Part shown: positions 1 to 7,981 of the stretch, in pieces | Numbering within the stretch: the first letter of the stretch is position 1 | How the letters are laid out: the number at the start of each line of letters is the position of its first letter | NCBI RefSeq assembly: GCF_014837035.1 | Contig: NZ_JACSPS010000002.1 | Location: 697,851 to 761,850, forward strand | Length of the DNA stretch: 64,000 nucleotides | Reading direction: 5' to 3' | From: Kaistella pullorum | GTDB lineage: Bacteria > Bacteroidota > Bacteroidia > Flavobacteriales > Weeksellaceae | Position numbers and translations under genes: made by a program | The notes under the pieces: model-generated | What the model was told of the DNA's origin: nothing | The model's database searches: none | What the model saw: the letters and a program-made list of their open reading frames with translations, nothing else

Positions 1-393
1 AGGTCTTGCTACTGTACTGTTTGAAGCCACCTGCTCATCACCTACGATGAAACCGTAACCCAAGTCAGTTCCCAGATAGAAACCGGTCTGTTTTGGATAT
101 ACACGGATCAGTGCTGCTACAGGGATTACTCCAAAATCGTTGTTATCGATCCCATCATTTTCTCTTCCGAAAAAGTGGCTGTAACCTGTTGCGATACCTA
201 AACCGAAACCAGGGGTCACAAGATTCTGGTATGAAAGGTCCAAACCAAGGTTTCCGCCTGCGTTCTCAGCAGGAACAGAGATACCGCCGTTTACACCTAC
301 CTTCAGCATGTTGCGCATATCTGCACTTTGAGCACTTACTAAACCTGCCGTCATTAATCCTAATGCAAGGATTGTTTTCTTCATTGATTTCAT
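1..393 (-). CDS. Outer-membrane beta-barrel protein, 3' end cut off by window
   Basis: Only the first 131 codons are in the window; the gene runs off the left edge. The protein opens with a signal peptide (MKSMKKTILALGLMTAGL, then VSAQ) and continues with glycine-rich alternating strands such as NLGLDLSYQN, FGLGIATGYSHFF and GFYLGTDLGYGF, typical of small Bacteroidetes outer-membrane beta-barrels (OmpA/porin-like superfamily). A second in-frame ATG at 384 is an equally possible start. Barrel location is inferred from composition; no specific family is recognised. Confidence 0.7.
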   Translation of the reverse strand, partial: MKSMKKTILALGLMTAGLVSAQSADMRNMLKVGVNGGISVPAENAGGNLGLDLSYQNLVTPGFGLGIATGYSHFFGRENDGIDNNDFGVIPVAALIRVYPKQTGFYLGTDLGYGFIVGDEQVASNSTVARP

Positions 394-425
394 AACTTTT
401 AATTTTTGTTTTACACCCTGCATAC

Positions 426-443
426 TTGGCAAAATCGTGCCAA
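426..443. promoter_or_regulatory. Dyad TTGGCA-N6-TGCCAA in the 5' leader of the outer-membrane gene
   Basis: A perfect 6-bp inverted repeat with a 6-bp spacer lies between the -7 box at 464-471 and the start codon at 393. Its position fits an operator or a leader hairpin. No regulator is assigned. Confidence 0.3.
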
Positions 444-463
444 ATCCGATGAGGCAGGAGGGG

Positions 464-471
464 CAAAATTA
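464..471 (-). promoter_or_regulatory. Promoter -7 box TAATTTTG for the outer-membrane gene
   Basis: Matches the Bacteroidetes -7 consensus TAnnTTTG on the minus strand, about 70 nt upstream of the start codon. No good -33 TTG was seen at the usual 17-22 nt spacing. Confidence 0.4.
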
Positions 472-585
472 AATTCAATCCATTAGAGTACTGTAAATCA
501 ATACCTTACGAACGTAAAAAAGTTAAACAATCATTTAGATTTAGATGTGACATAAATGCAGTTTATGGGTTTGGCAGACTTTGAA

Positions 586-873
586 TTACATTTTTTCAAG
601 TAATTCTTTCATATCCGCATAGCCGCCGCCGTTGTACACATCGGTCATGCCTTCAGACTTGAAATAATCCACGGCTTTTCCGCTTCTGTTCCCGCTTCGG
701 CAGAAGAAAATCTTGGTTCCGCTCAGGTTTATGACTTCCTGTTTGCGCTGCTCGAGTTCGCCGAGCGGGATGTTCTGGGCTGCTTCGATATGGCCGTCCA
801 TCTCAAGTTCCATAGGTTCGCGAACATCGATCAGATGGTAGTTTCCGGTTTGCAGTACTTCAGCTAATGACAT
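586..873 (-). CDS. Rhodanese-like domain protein (single domain)
   Basis: A 95-residue single-domain rhodanese. LIDVREPMELEMDGHIEAAQ is the usual N-terminal motif, and FFCRSGNRSGKA holds the active-site loop with catalytic Cys58. Such proteins carry persulfide sulfur on the cysteine; the acceptor here is unknown. No signal peptide, so cytoplasmic. It is divergent from queG with a 108-bp gap that contains a perfect palindrome. Length and start fit the family. Confidence 0.85.
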   Translation of the reverse strand: MSLAEVLQTGNYHLIDVREPMELEMDGHIEAAQNIPLGELEQRKQEVINLSGTKIFFCRSGNRSGKAVDYFKSEGMTDVYNGGGYADMKELLEKM

Positions 874-913
874 AGTAAATTGTTTAAGTTGGATGAATTA
901 TTTAAGAATAGAA

Positions 914-934
914 TTCAGGTTTTAAAAACCTGAA
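914..934. repeat. Perfect palindrome, 10-bp arms, between rhodanese gene and queG
   Basis: TTCAGGTTTT, one central A, then AAAACCTGAA, lying in a divergent gap. It could be an operator, but similar CAGGTTTT palindromes are common intergenic repeats in flavobacteria (recalled, not searched). Confidence 0.45.
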
Positions 935-963
935 GCCACAGTAACAAAGTTAATAAATAAGAT

Positions 964-971
964 TAATTTTG
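964..971 (+). promoter_or_regulatory. Promoter -7 box TAATTTTG for queG
   Basis: TAnnTTTG match 10 nt before the queG ATG, implying a very short untranslated leader. Confidence 0.45.
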
Positions 972-981
972 CACCATTAAA

Positions 982-1923
982 ATGAATGCAAACGCCCGGA
1001 AATACGCAGAAAACATAAAAACGAAAGCCAAAAAATTCGGTTTTCAAAGCTGTGGCATTTCGAAAGCGGGCTTTCTTGAAGAAGATGTCACGCCATTTGA
1101 AACGTGGCTCCAAAACGGGCATCATGGCGAAATGTCTTATATGGAAAATCATTTCGATAAAAGACTTGATCCTACCCTACTCGTGGAAGGTTCAAAATCT
1201 GTAATTTCACTTTCCTACAATTATTATCCAGAGACCGATGCGGGAAAATTTTCGGAACTGAAGATTTCGAAATACGCCTACGGAGAAGATTATCACGAAG
1301 TGATCAAAGAAATCCTGCGTGAAATGGTCGCTGAGCTTAAAGAGGAGATCGGTGATTTCGACTGCCGCGTGTTCACGGACTCGGCTCCCATCCTCGAACG
1401 AAGCTGGGCGCGGAAATCGGGCATCGGCTGGGTTGGAAAAAACGCGAATCTGCTTACGAAACAGCACGGTTCGTTTTATTTTCTGGCCGAAATAATCTGT
1501 GACCTTGAGCTTGAACCCGATTTTGCTACAACGGATCACTGCGGAAGCTGCCGCAGATGCATTGATGCCTGCCCTACCGACGCCATCGTAAGCGACAGAA
1601 TAGTGGATGGGAGCAAGTGTATTTCGTATGCCACCATTGAACTTAAAAATGAGATCCCCGAAAGTTTCCGCGGAAAGATGGCGGACTGGATGTTTGGCTG
1701 CGATATCTGCCAGGATGTCTGCCCATGGAACCGGTTTGCGTCACCGCACAACCAACCGAAATTCCGTGCTAAGGATGAAATTTTAAGCCACAACACAGGT
1801 GAATGGCGCGAACTTTCACAGGAAATTTTTTCAGAAATCTTCCGGAAATCGCCGGTGAAAAGGACCAAATTCGCGGGACTCAAACGTAATATCGACTTCA
1901 TTTTAAACGGAAAAAAACTTTAG
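982..1923 (+). CDS. queG: Epoxyqueuosine reductase QueG
   Basis: Last step of queuosine synthesis: cobalamin-dependent reduction of epoxyqueuosine to queuosine in tRNA. The 313 residues contain a double-cubane ferredoxin region with [12 protein letters not shown] (Cys187, 190, 193, 197) and, after Cys213, [11 protein letters not shown] (Cys240, 243, 247), the two-cluster pattern of QueG. FTDSAP near residue 133 carries the conserved aspartate proposed as proton donor in the family. The length matches family members that lack the C-terminal HEAT-like extension of longer homologues. Cytoplasmic. The start ATG sits just after a -7 box. Confidence 0.95.
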   Translation: MNANARKYAENIKTKAKKFGFQSCGISKAGFLEEDVTPFETWLQNGHHGEMSYMENHFDKRLDPTLLVEGSKSVISLSYNYYPETDAGKFSELKISKYAYGEDYHEVIKEILREMVAELKEEIGDFDCRVFTDSAPILERSWARKSGIGWVGKNANLLTKQHGSFYFLAEIICDLELEPDFATTDHCGSCRRCIDACPTDAIVSDRIVDGSKCISYATIELKNEIPESFRGKMADWMFGCDICQDVCPWNRFASPHNQPKFRAKDEILSHNTGEWRELSQEIFSEIFRKSPVKRTKFAGLKRNIDFILNGKKL

Positions 1924-2000
1924 CGTTTTCCCTGGGTACGTTTAGGTGCAACTTTCACGCGGACTTTCAGTTTACTTTTCTCTCTAGATTTTTGTTGCAT
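1920..2000 (-). CDS. Putative 26-residue basic microprotein
   Basis: A short ORF starting [10 protein letters not shown] and ending APKRTQGKR, strongly basic (11 Lys/Arg in 26), whose stop overlaps the end of queG by 4 bp. Upstream on the minus strand there is TTG, 17 nt, then TAATTTTA, one base off the flavobacterial -7 box, so a transcript is plausible. The composition recalls small ribosome-associated proteins, but I recognise no family. It could be chance; conservation would decide. Confidence 0.4.
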   Translation of the reverse strand: MQQKSREKSKLKVRVKVAPKRTQGKR

Positions 2001-2070
2001 ATACGGTCTGTTTATTTCTAAAATTAAGAATAATCAGCATACAACCTCCGTACGCGCATCTCAACTTCCA

Positions 2071-2100
2071 TAAAAAATGGACTTCCGAAACCGGAAGCCC
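2071..2100 (-). terminator. Intrinsic terminator after the YceI-like gene
   Basis: Nine-pair stem (one G-U) 2079-2087/2092-2100 with a 4-nt loop, followed on the minus strand by ATTTTTTA. Confidence 0.7.
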
Positions 2101-2163
2101 ACCGTCAACACTCAATTATAATGAAAAACTTAATTTGATATGCTGTATACAATTTAAAAAAAA

Positions 2164-2670
2164 CTAGCGCAGTGCCAGGCTGAAAAACAGGTCGATCTCA
2201 TTCTTTACGTACACCATCCCGCCCATCTTCTTTGGAGGAACGATATTGAAATCTGAAAATTTAAGCCGCTTATTTCCAACCAAACTACCGTCTGCCTCAC
2301 TGAACTCGATATTATACTTTCTGCTCACGTTCATCATCTTCACTTCCACCGTCGCAGCAAAAAAGTTTGTGCGGACTTTTTCGAAATGAAGGAATCTGAT
2401 GGTTAGCGTCGGGTAAGCCTGTGCGTTCAGGGTTTTGCGGAAATCGGCGGTCATCACTTTGTTGCGGCAATCGAAATCCACCACTTTCAGTACAATGTTT
2501 GGCAATGCGTTTCCACTGAATGAGTAGACCGAACGGGAGTTTTGGAAATTATCATTCGCGCACTTAAATGTTCCGATATTGGTCCAGCCATTGATCACCA
2601 CATCGTTCTTCTGCGCGATGGCAGCCAGCGGAAGCAGGAGGAACAGGAGGATTAATCTGTAATTTTTCAT
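2164..2670 (-). CDS. Secreted YceI-like protein
   Basis: 168 residues from the ATG at 2670, opening with a signal peptide (MKNYRLILLFLLLPLAAIAQ). The body resembles the YceI lipocalin-like fold: NGWTNIGTFKC near the start and a terminal amphipathic strand EIDLFFSLAL. The similarity to the YceI protein two genes upstream is weak, so the family call is tentative. The frame stays open to 2712, but that extension crosses a terminator and is rejected as coding. Periplasmic by its signal. YceI proteins bind long isoprenoid or fatty-acid chains; a ligand here is not known. Confidence 0.6.
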   Translation of the reverse strand: MKNYRLILLFLLLPLAAIAQKNDVVINGWTNIGTFKCANDNFQNSRSVYSFSGNALPNIVLKVVDFDCRNKVMTADFRKTLNAQAYPTLTIRFLHFEKVRTNFFAATVEVKMMNVSRKYNIEFSEADGSLVGNKRLKFSDFNIVPPKKMGGMVYVKNEIDLFFSLALR

Positions 2671-2681
2671 GACACTAAGAT

Positions 2682-2708
2682 AAAAAAAGGGGTTCGTGAA
2701 AACCCCTT
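2682..2708 (-). terminator. Intrinsic terminator after the porin-like gene
   Basis: Stem GGGGTT/AACCCC (2689-2694/2701-2706), 6-nt loop, followed on the minus strand by seven T. It separates the YceI-porin pair from the downstream YceI-like gene, whose 5' end it just precedes. Confidence 0.75.
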
Positions 2709-2727
2709 CCAAAAAAAATATTAAAAA

Positions 2728-4068
2728 TTAGAAACCGATGGTCGCTTCAAGCATAAGACCGTTGAATTTACCGCCACGAAGTGCACTGGTTGCTCCCCAC
2801 ACGGCACTGTCATTATAGTTTTGAGATACGTATTCTACTTTTGCAAGTACGTTTTTCGTCATGAACCAGCCACCGCCAAGGTTGAATCTTTCAATTTTTC
2901 TTTCGTCAGAAACTTCGTCATCTTTACCGTTCACGGTGTTGTATCTGCCACCGAAGTAAAACTGTTCTTTGTTACCGAATCTGTATAGCAATTCTGCTCC
3001 AAGTTGGGTGTAATCTCCGTCTGTAGGTCTTTCTGTAAGTCCTGCTGCTTTGTTGCCGGATACATGCTCGTACAATCCGAAGAACTCAAGTCCGTTGTAT
3101 TTCACGAATGGGTTCACCATCACCGCTTTCACTTTTTTGAAACCAGGGTTGAAACGGCCGGTAGCATAGTTTGATGTTCCCATCGCATCATTCTGGGTAA
3201 GCAGTACATAATAGTATCTTGAACCCGCTCTGTCCGCGCTGTAAAGGTAACCACCTGTAGACAAACCGTTGGTCTGGATGAAAGATCCCGTCAGTCTTAC
3301 TCTAAGGTCTTCATTGATCTGTTTGTCCCAACCCAGTTTTGCATATACGGACGGTGAATTGTAGTTTGTACCTTTCACTGGTGTTTGGTTCAGTTTACCG
3401 TTTGAAACCCCAAGCATTGCTGAAAAGTTATTAAAGAAGCCGTAAACCTCACCAAAAGCTTCAGTAGTAAAACTGTCCATGATGTAATTGCCTACGAATG
3501 GGTTGTTGATCGCTTCCGCATTATCTGTTCTTCTGAAGTGCGCATCACCGTAGTTGATCTCATCCATACCTACTTTCACTCTCGCGTGCTTCATGATGTT
3601 TGAGGCAAAACCTTCTGAGATGAAATCAAGGTCATCTACCTGAATATAACCGCCTTTTACCCACGCTTCGTTGTGGTGACGTGCAGATAGATAGGTTCTT
3701 AGATGCATTTTCAAACCTTTTGCGAGGTAAGCATTCACGTCTAAGTTAGCGGTAGGAAGGTTAAAATCTGAACCCATCACTACCAATGTGTTTGGCGTTG
3801 CAGGATTACTGCCGGTAACCACGCCCAGCGAAGGCGCTTTGGTTTCATGGTCGATTGCCTGGAACTGCAGTGCAAAATCACCACCTACAGACACTTTCAC
3901 ACCATCATATTCCGGAGAAGCTACTTTTGGATCTTCAAAAACATTTCGGGAAGCTTTTTCAGGCGCTAAATAGTCGCGCATTGTAGAGGTGGTGTCCTGC
4001 GCCTGTAAGAGGCCGGCTCCTGAGAAGATTACTGCAAGCATTGAAGCTCTCATTAACATCGTTTTCAT
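2728..4068 (-). CDS. Porin-like outer-membrane beta-barrel protein
   Basis: 446 residues. It has a signal peptide ending LLQAQ, a long series of amphipathic strands (KVSVGGDFALQFQAI, NLDVNAYLAKGLKMHLRTYL, EQFYFGGRYNTV) and a terminal GLMLEATIGF ending in phenylalanine, the recognition end of outer-membrane barrels. Size and pattern fit the phosphate-selective-porin-like group of Bacteroidetes, but the substrate cannot be read from sequence. It starts 31 bp after the upstream yceI-type gene and is probably co-transcribed with it. Confidence 0.75.
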   Translation of the reverse strand: MKTMLMRASMLAVIFSGAGLLQAQDTTSTMRDYLAPEKASRNVFEDPKVASPEYDGVKVSVGGDFALQFQAIDHETKAPSLGVVTGSNPATPNTLVVMGSDFNLPTANLDVNAYLAKGLKMHLRTYLSARHHNEAWVKGGYIQVDDLDFISEGFASNIMKHARVKVGMDEINYGDAHFRRTDNAEAINNPFVGNYIMDSFTTEAFGEVYGFFNNFSAMLGVSNGKLNQTPVKGTNYNSPSVYAKLGWDKQINEDLRVRLTGSFIQTNGLSTGGYLYSADRAGSRYYYVLLTQNDAMGTSNYATGRFNPGFKKVKAVMVNPFVKYNGLEFFGLYEHVSGNKAAGLTERPTDGDYTQLGAELLYRFGNKEQFYFGGRYNTVNGKDDEVSDERKIERFNLGGGWFMTKNVLAKVEYVSQNYNDSAVWGATSALRGGKFNGLMLEATIGF

Positions 4069-4098
4069 AATTTTAAATTTTAATTGATTTCTCTCTGT

Positions 4099-4632
4099 TT
4101 AATTTGCACTTACGTTCACTGTAATTTTGATATCGTTTCCGGTTTTTACCGTGTTCATCATGAATGAAGGAGGTGTCACCCCGTAGTCACTCATCTTGAT
4201 GGTCTCTGTACCGGTGATGGTGTATCCGTTTCCGCTTTTCGCTACTGTCACCGGGAAGCTTACGGTTTTTGTTACGTTGGTCACTTTCAGTTTTCCGGTG
4301 ATCGTTCCTTTTCCTACGTTTACTGATGTGGCGGTGAAGGTGATGTTCGGATATTTATCGGCTTCCATCGCTTTGTACGCATTGTTGTCCATTGCACCTT
4401 TGCCAGATTTTAGGGTTTTGGCTCCTAAAGTATAGGTAATGTCTGTAAGGGTGTTCCCTGAAACATTCGCGCTGAAAGTACCGGTGTTTGAAGTCATCGT
4501 CCAGTCGTGCATAGTAGAGGTTCCGGTTACGGTTGTTTTCACGTTCTTGCTGCTGATTTTTTGACCGGCAACAAGGCCAGAGAAAAGTCCGAATGCCAAC
4601 ACGAGAATCTTGAAGTTTGCTAAATTTTTCAT
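4099..4632 (-). CDS. YceI family periplasmic protein
   Basis: 177 residues. After a signal peptide (MKNLANFKILVLAFGLFSGL, then VAGQ) come the YceI hallmarks: GTSTMHDWTMTSNTGTF near residue 37, MEADKYPNITFTATSV in the middle, VTKTVSFPVTV, and TIKMSDYGVTPPSFMMNTVK near the end. YceI proteins form a lipocalin-like barrel binding an isoprenoid or amide lipid; in Bacteroidetes they often sit beside porins or respiratory genes. First gene of a pair with the porin-like gene. Confidence 0.88.
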   Translation of the reverse strand: MKNLANFKILVLAFGLFSGLVAGQKISSKNVKTTVTGTSTMHDWTMTSNTGTFSANVSGNTLTDITYTLGAKTLKSGKGAMDNNAYKAMEADKYPNITFTATSVNVGKGTITGKLKVTNVTKTVSFPVTVAKSGNGYTITGTETIKMSDYGVTPPSFMMNTVKTGNDIKITVNVSAN

Positions 4633-4672
4633 TGTATCTAATTTTAATATTTTTTCTTGCTTTTTGATAGGA

Positions 4673-4680
4673 CAAAGGTA
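4673..4680 (-). promoter_or_regulatory. Promoter -7 box TACCTTTG for the yceI-porin pair
   Basis: TAnnTTTG on the minus strand, 40 nt upstream of the yceI-type start codon. Confidence 0.5.
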
Positions 4681-4983
4681 AATGGTATTTTAATTATCTG
4701 CTAATATTTAAGCAAAATAACCGTATGATATATATCTTATTTGCAATTTAAATTCAATTAATAACAAACCATTCATTATTTATTTACCATTTTATTAATT
4801 TTAAAACAAGTGTTTTGAATTAATACTAAAATAATGTTTGTCAAGATGAAGAATTAAAAAAAGATCGGACGCTTTACCGTTTAAACATTGACGGAAATCA
4901 TATGTTTTGATGACAAATTTTAAAAAATAAGGGTATATTATCAAGAGTCTGCAAAGAAATGCAGGGAGTATAAGACGCAGGAA
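4681..4983. other. AT-rich intergenic stretch, nothing recognised
   Basis: Very AT-rich DNA between the yceI promoter and the tRNA terminator. I saw no convincing coding frame, repeat or RNA gene in it. Confidence 0.5.
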
Positions 4984-5017
4984 ACAAAAAACCCCAACTT
5001 CTGAAGAAGCTGAGGTT
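4984..5017 (-). terminator. Terminator of the tRNA-Leu transcript
   Basis: Long stem 4990-5017 (up to 13 pairs, three of them G-U) followed on the minus strand by a run of T, starting just 3 nt past the mature tRNA 3' end. Confidence 0.8.
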
Positions 5018-5020
5018 TTG

Positions 5021-5102
5021 TACCCAGTGCCGGAATCGAACCGGCACACCTTGCGGTACTAGAGTTTGAGTCTAGCGCGTCTACCAATTCCGCCAACTGG
5101 GC
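5021..5102 (-). tRNA. tRNA-Leu (anticodon CAA)
   Basis: A class II tRNA with a long variable arm. The acceptor arm GCCCAGT pairs with ACTGGGT, the anticodon arm is CTAGA/TCTAG around loop CTCAAAC (anticodon CAA, reads UUG), and the T arm GCCGG-TTCGATT-CCGGC is intact. The first acceptor pair is G-U, and CCA is not encoded. It has its own promoter and terminator, so it is a monocistronic tRNA unit. Confidence 0.95.
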
Positions 5103-5118
5103 TCCGTAAATTGGTGTG

Positions 5119-5147
5119 CAAATATAGATTTTTTTTGGATTCCTCAA
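5119..5147 (-). promoter_or_regulatory. Promoter of tRNA-Leu
   Basis: TTG (5145-5147), an 18-nt spacer and TATATTTG (5119-5126) on the minus strand, about 17 nt before the mature tRNA 5' end. Confidence 0.65.
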
Positions 5148-5428
5148 AAATATTTTTTCCAAAAGTATCAGAGCCCCTCATAAAACAGGGTTGTAGGTCC
5201 GTTATATGCGGCGAAGAAACAACAGTACTATATAAAAGCCTCGTTCGTCCACAGATTCTGCATTTAGTCCCAAATTTAATATTGAAAATAAAACATGTAT
5301 TACTTTTATCATAACAATACCGAAGTTCTGACCAAACCGGTTTCCCCCCTGCAAACACCATTGGTTCCCATACATTTCGTTAGCCAGAACTTGCGGTCTT
5401 GAAGTGGCTCTTTTTGCCGGAGCTTTAA
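5148..5428. other. Intergenic stretch beside a gene remnant, nothing recognised
   Basis: No gene identified. It lies between the tRNA promoter and a protein fragment and may be decayed coding DNA; the short frames here have no recognisable motifs. Confidence 0.4.
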
Positions 5429-5692
5429 TTCAGTTTCGCAAATGTGAACTGGTTTGGTGATGTGGATGAACTGCGAATCTATTATACAGTGGATCAGGCA
5501 GATGCCTGGACACCGATCGTAAGCACTTACACTACAGAACACAGCAGCTGGACAGATGTGACTATTCCGCTACCGAATAAGTCGGATAACTATCAGATTG
5601 CTTTTGAAGGCCCCTCAAACCGGGCAAGAGGAATAAATGTGGATAATGTCAAAGTAGAAGATGCTTCTACGCTTTCAGTAACCTACTGCTAG
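5429..5692 (+). pseudogene. Fragment of a secreted choice-of-anchor J (MAM-like) protein
   Basis: An 87-codon frame with an upstream in-frame stop at 5426 and no plausible start or signal peptide. It reads FSFANVNWFGDVDELRIYY, WTPIVSTYTTEHSSWTDVTI, YQIAFEGPSNRARGINVDNV, the central-to-C-terminal strands of a choice-of-anchor J / MAM-like jelly-roll common in T9SS substrates, then ends shortly after. The signal peptide, the domain N-terminus and any sorting tail are absent. A related intact domain is in the 44363-45964 gene. Best read as a deletion remnant. Confidence 0.75.
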
Positions 5693-5712
5693 AGTTTCAG
5701 CTACTGTCAAAC

Positions 5713-6477
5713 CTAAAATTCCAGTTCAAGTCCATCATAAGCCAGGTGCAGGCCCGGCGGAAGTTCCGCTTCGCTGGCCTCATGTAATCCCATATGATGT
5801 GATAGATGGGTCAGATACATCTGTTTAGGCTTGAGTTGCGCAAACAGGTCGAGAATCTGCGGCAAAATAAAGTGGGCCGGATGCTCATTTACTTTCCGGA
5901 TGCAGTTGAGGATCAGATAATCCAGGTTTTGAAGTTTAGGAATTTCATCAGCCGGAATTTGGCTCGCGTCTGTAATATACGCGAGTTTTTTAAATTTAAA
6001 ACCCAAGATTGGCAACCTGTAGTGCATTACCGAAACCGGTGTCACCGCCGCATCGAAAAGCGTAAAATCACCATTGATTTCAGTCAACTGGAAAGAAGGC
6101 GCACCCGGATATTTTTCGGCCGCAAAGGCATATGAAAAACGGCTTTTCACCTCCTCTCCTACGCGGGACATGCAGTAGAGCGGCATATCACCGTGATTTT
6201 TAAAAATCAGCGGCCTCAAATCATCCAAACCAATCACATGGTCGTTGTGCTCGTGCGTCAGCAGCACCGCATCGATGTGGTCTTCCCTGTTTTGCAGCAT
6301 CTGAAATCGGAAATCCGGGCCGCAATCGATGAGGATTTTTTTGTGTTGGTCTGTAGTCACGAGAACAGAGGAACGTGTACGGGAATCGCGGGGGTCTCCG
6401 GACGTGCAGACTTCGCAGTGGCAACCGATAACGGGCACTCCCTGCGAGGTACCGCTGCCCAGAAATTTCAACTTCAT
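5713..6477 (-). CDS. MBL-fold metal-dependent hydrolase, PhnP-like
   Basis: 254 residues of a metallo-beta-lactamase-fold hydrolase. GSGTSQGVPVIGCHCEVC at the N-terminus and LLTHEHNDHVIGLDDLRPL (His75, His77, Asp79, His80) are characteristic of the PhnP / RNase Z-like branch, which cleaves cyclic phosphodiesters. The CxC near residues 19-21 and Cys24 may bind a structural metal as in PhnP. No phosphonate genes are nearby, so the substrate is unknown. Cytoplasmic. Divergent from the next gene with a 55-bp gap. Confidence 0.8.
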   Translation of the reverse strand: MKLKFLGSGTSQGVPVIGCHCEVCTSGDPRDSRTRSSVLVTTDQHKKILIDCGPDFRFQMLQNREDHIDAVLLTHEHNDHVIGLDDLRPLIFKNHGDMPLYCMSRVGEEVKSRFSYAFAAEKYPGAPSFQLTEINGDFTLFDAAVTPVSVMHYRLPILGFKFKKLAYITDASQIPADEIPKLQNLDYLILNCIRKVNEHPAHFILPQILDLFAQLKPKQMYLTHLSHHMGLHEASEAELPPGLHLAYDGLELEF

Positions 6478-6532
6478 TTTTTTTGCCTTGCTATATTTTA
6501 TGAGTAAATTTACAAAAATTTAAAAATTGCAC

Positions 6533-7963
6533 GTGACCCTTCCGAAATTGACCCCAAAGCAGAAAGCTTTAGCTATAAATTTAGATGCAGATATTTACGG
6601 TACATTCGCTGAAATAGGCGCCGGCCAGGAGACGGTTCGGCACTTTTTCCGTGCCGGAGGTGCTTCACGTACGATCGCGAAAGCCATGTCTGCCTATGAC
6701 AAAGATTTCAGCGACGCTATTTATGGCAAGGAAGCAAAAAACCGATATGTAACACAGAACCGTCTGCGCAAGATGCTGCGCTATGAGGTTTCTCTTATTG
6801 AAGAAAGGCTTTCTCGCGAAAATAACCCGGGACGCAAGTTTTTCTCCTATGCCAACACGGTAACTACCATCAATTTCAATAAGACCATGAAAGGTCACGG
6901 CTGGGTAGGCTTGCGCTTCCAGCTCGATGAAAATGAAGATTACAGCGAGATCGTACTTCACGTAAAATTCATGGAAAACGACGCCACGCTGCAGCAGGAA
7001 ACGCTCGGCAGCCTTGGTGTAAACCTTATCTACGGTGCCTTTAACCTGCACGACAATCCGCGGAAACTGATCGAATCGCTCTACGACGACATTTCGATGG
7101 ATAATGTAGACATTGATATGATTGATTTCAGCGGGCCTGCGTTTGCGTACGTTGATAACCGCCTTATGAGTCTGCAACTGGTGAAGAACGGGATGACAGA
7201 TGCAGTGATATTTAATTCTGAAGGAAACAATATGCTGCCCGCAGACGTGCTCTACAAAAAGAATATTTTCGCGGTTCGCGGCAGTTTCAGGCCAGTTACA
7301 CTTGTGAATATTGATATGTTCGAACGCGGCCTCGAGATGTTCATGCAGGATTCGAACTGTGGGGTGGACGAAACGGTGGTTTTGTTCGAAATAACGATCT
7401 CAAATCTTCGCGCCGCCGGCGACATTGACGAACGCGATTTCCTTGACCGCGTAGATGTGCTCGCAAAACTGGGCTATACCGTTATCATTTCCAATTTCTC
7501 CGAATATTACCGTCTGATCGATTATTTCGCTAACTACACGAACGGAAAAATTGGTGTGGCAATGGGCGTAAACAACCTGCTGGACGTATTTGACGAAAAG
7601 TATTACCGTAATCTTTCCGGTGGAATCCTCGAAGCTTTCGGTAAGTTCTTCAGACAGGACATGACGGTTTATCTGTACCCATATAAAGATCCGGAGACGC
7701 ACGAACTGCTGACCTCAAACAACCTCAAAGTAAGCGATAACCTCAAGCAGCTGTACAAATACTTCAAACAGAACCGCCGCATCGTTGATATCAATGATTA
7801 TAACCCGAACCATTCGGAAATCTACTCGCGGGACATCCTGCACAAGATCGCGCACCACATCTCAGGATGGGAAAACCAAGTGCCTGAAGGTGTTGCCGAA
7901 ATGATTGTGGAACGCGGCATGTTCGGCTACAAAGAAGAACTCAAGCTGAAAGAATTCTCTTAA
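6533..7963 (+). CDS. Conserved bacterial protein of unknown function (about 480 aa)
   Basis: A 476-residue cytoplasmic protein of a widely conserved family whose function I do not know; homologues often carry unreliable names. Typical stretches are LDADIYGTFAEIGAGQETVR near the N-terminus, HFFRAGGASRTIAKAMSAYD, HGWVGLRFQL near residue 120, and LGVNLIYGAFN. The length fits the family. No ATG is available: the nearest one (6500) hits a stop, so the start is GTG at 6533 or TTG at 6527; the downstream frame is clearly coding. It is followed 18 bp later by the GAF-type reductase gene and may be co-transcribed with it. Confidence 0.75.
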   Translation: MTLPKLTPKQKALAINLDADIYGTFAEIGAGQETVRHFFRAGGASRTIAKAMSAYDKDFSDAIYGKEAKNRYVTQNRLRKMLRYEVSLIEERLSRENNPGRKFFSYANTVTTINFNKTMKGHGWVGLRFQLDENEDYSEIVLHVKFMENDATLQQETLGSLGVNLIYGAFNLHDNPRKLIESLYDDISMDNVDIDMIDFSGPAFAYVDNRLMSLQLVKNGMTDAVIFNSEGNNMLPADVLYKKNIFAVRGSFRPVTLVNIDMFERGLEMFMQDSNCGVDETVVLFEITISNLRAAGDIDERDFLDRVDVLAKLGYTVIISNFSEYYRLIDYFANYTNGKIGVAMGVNNLLDVFDEKYYRNLSGGILEAFGKFFRQDMTVYLYPYKDPETHELLTSNNLKVSDNLKQLYKYFKQNRRIVDINDYNPNHSEIYSRDILHKIAHHISGWENQVPEGVAEMIVERGMFGYKEELKLKEFS

Positions 7964-7981
7964 AACCTTAAAATCTCAACA

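Noticed and set aside
2671-2712. Longer start for the YceI-like gene
   Set aside because: The extension lies on an intrinsic terminator and precedes a clean signal peptide at 2670.
5021-5692. Genomic island integrated at tRNA-Leu
   Set aside because: The gene remnant is on the 5' side of the tRNA, there is no integrase, and no duplicated tRNA 3' end was seen.
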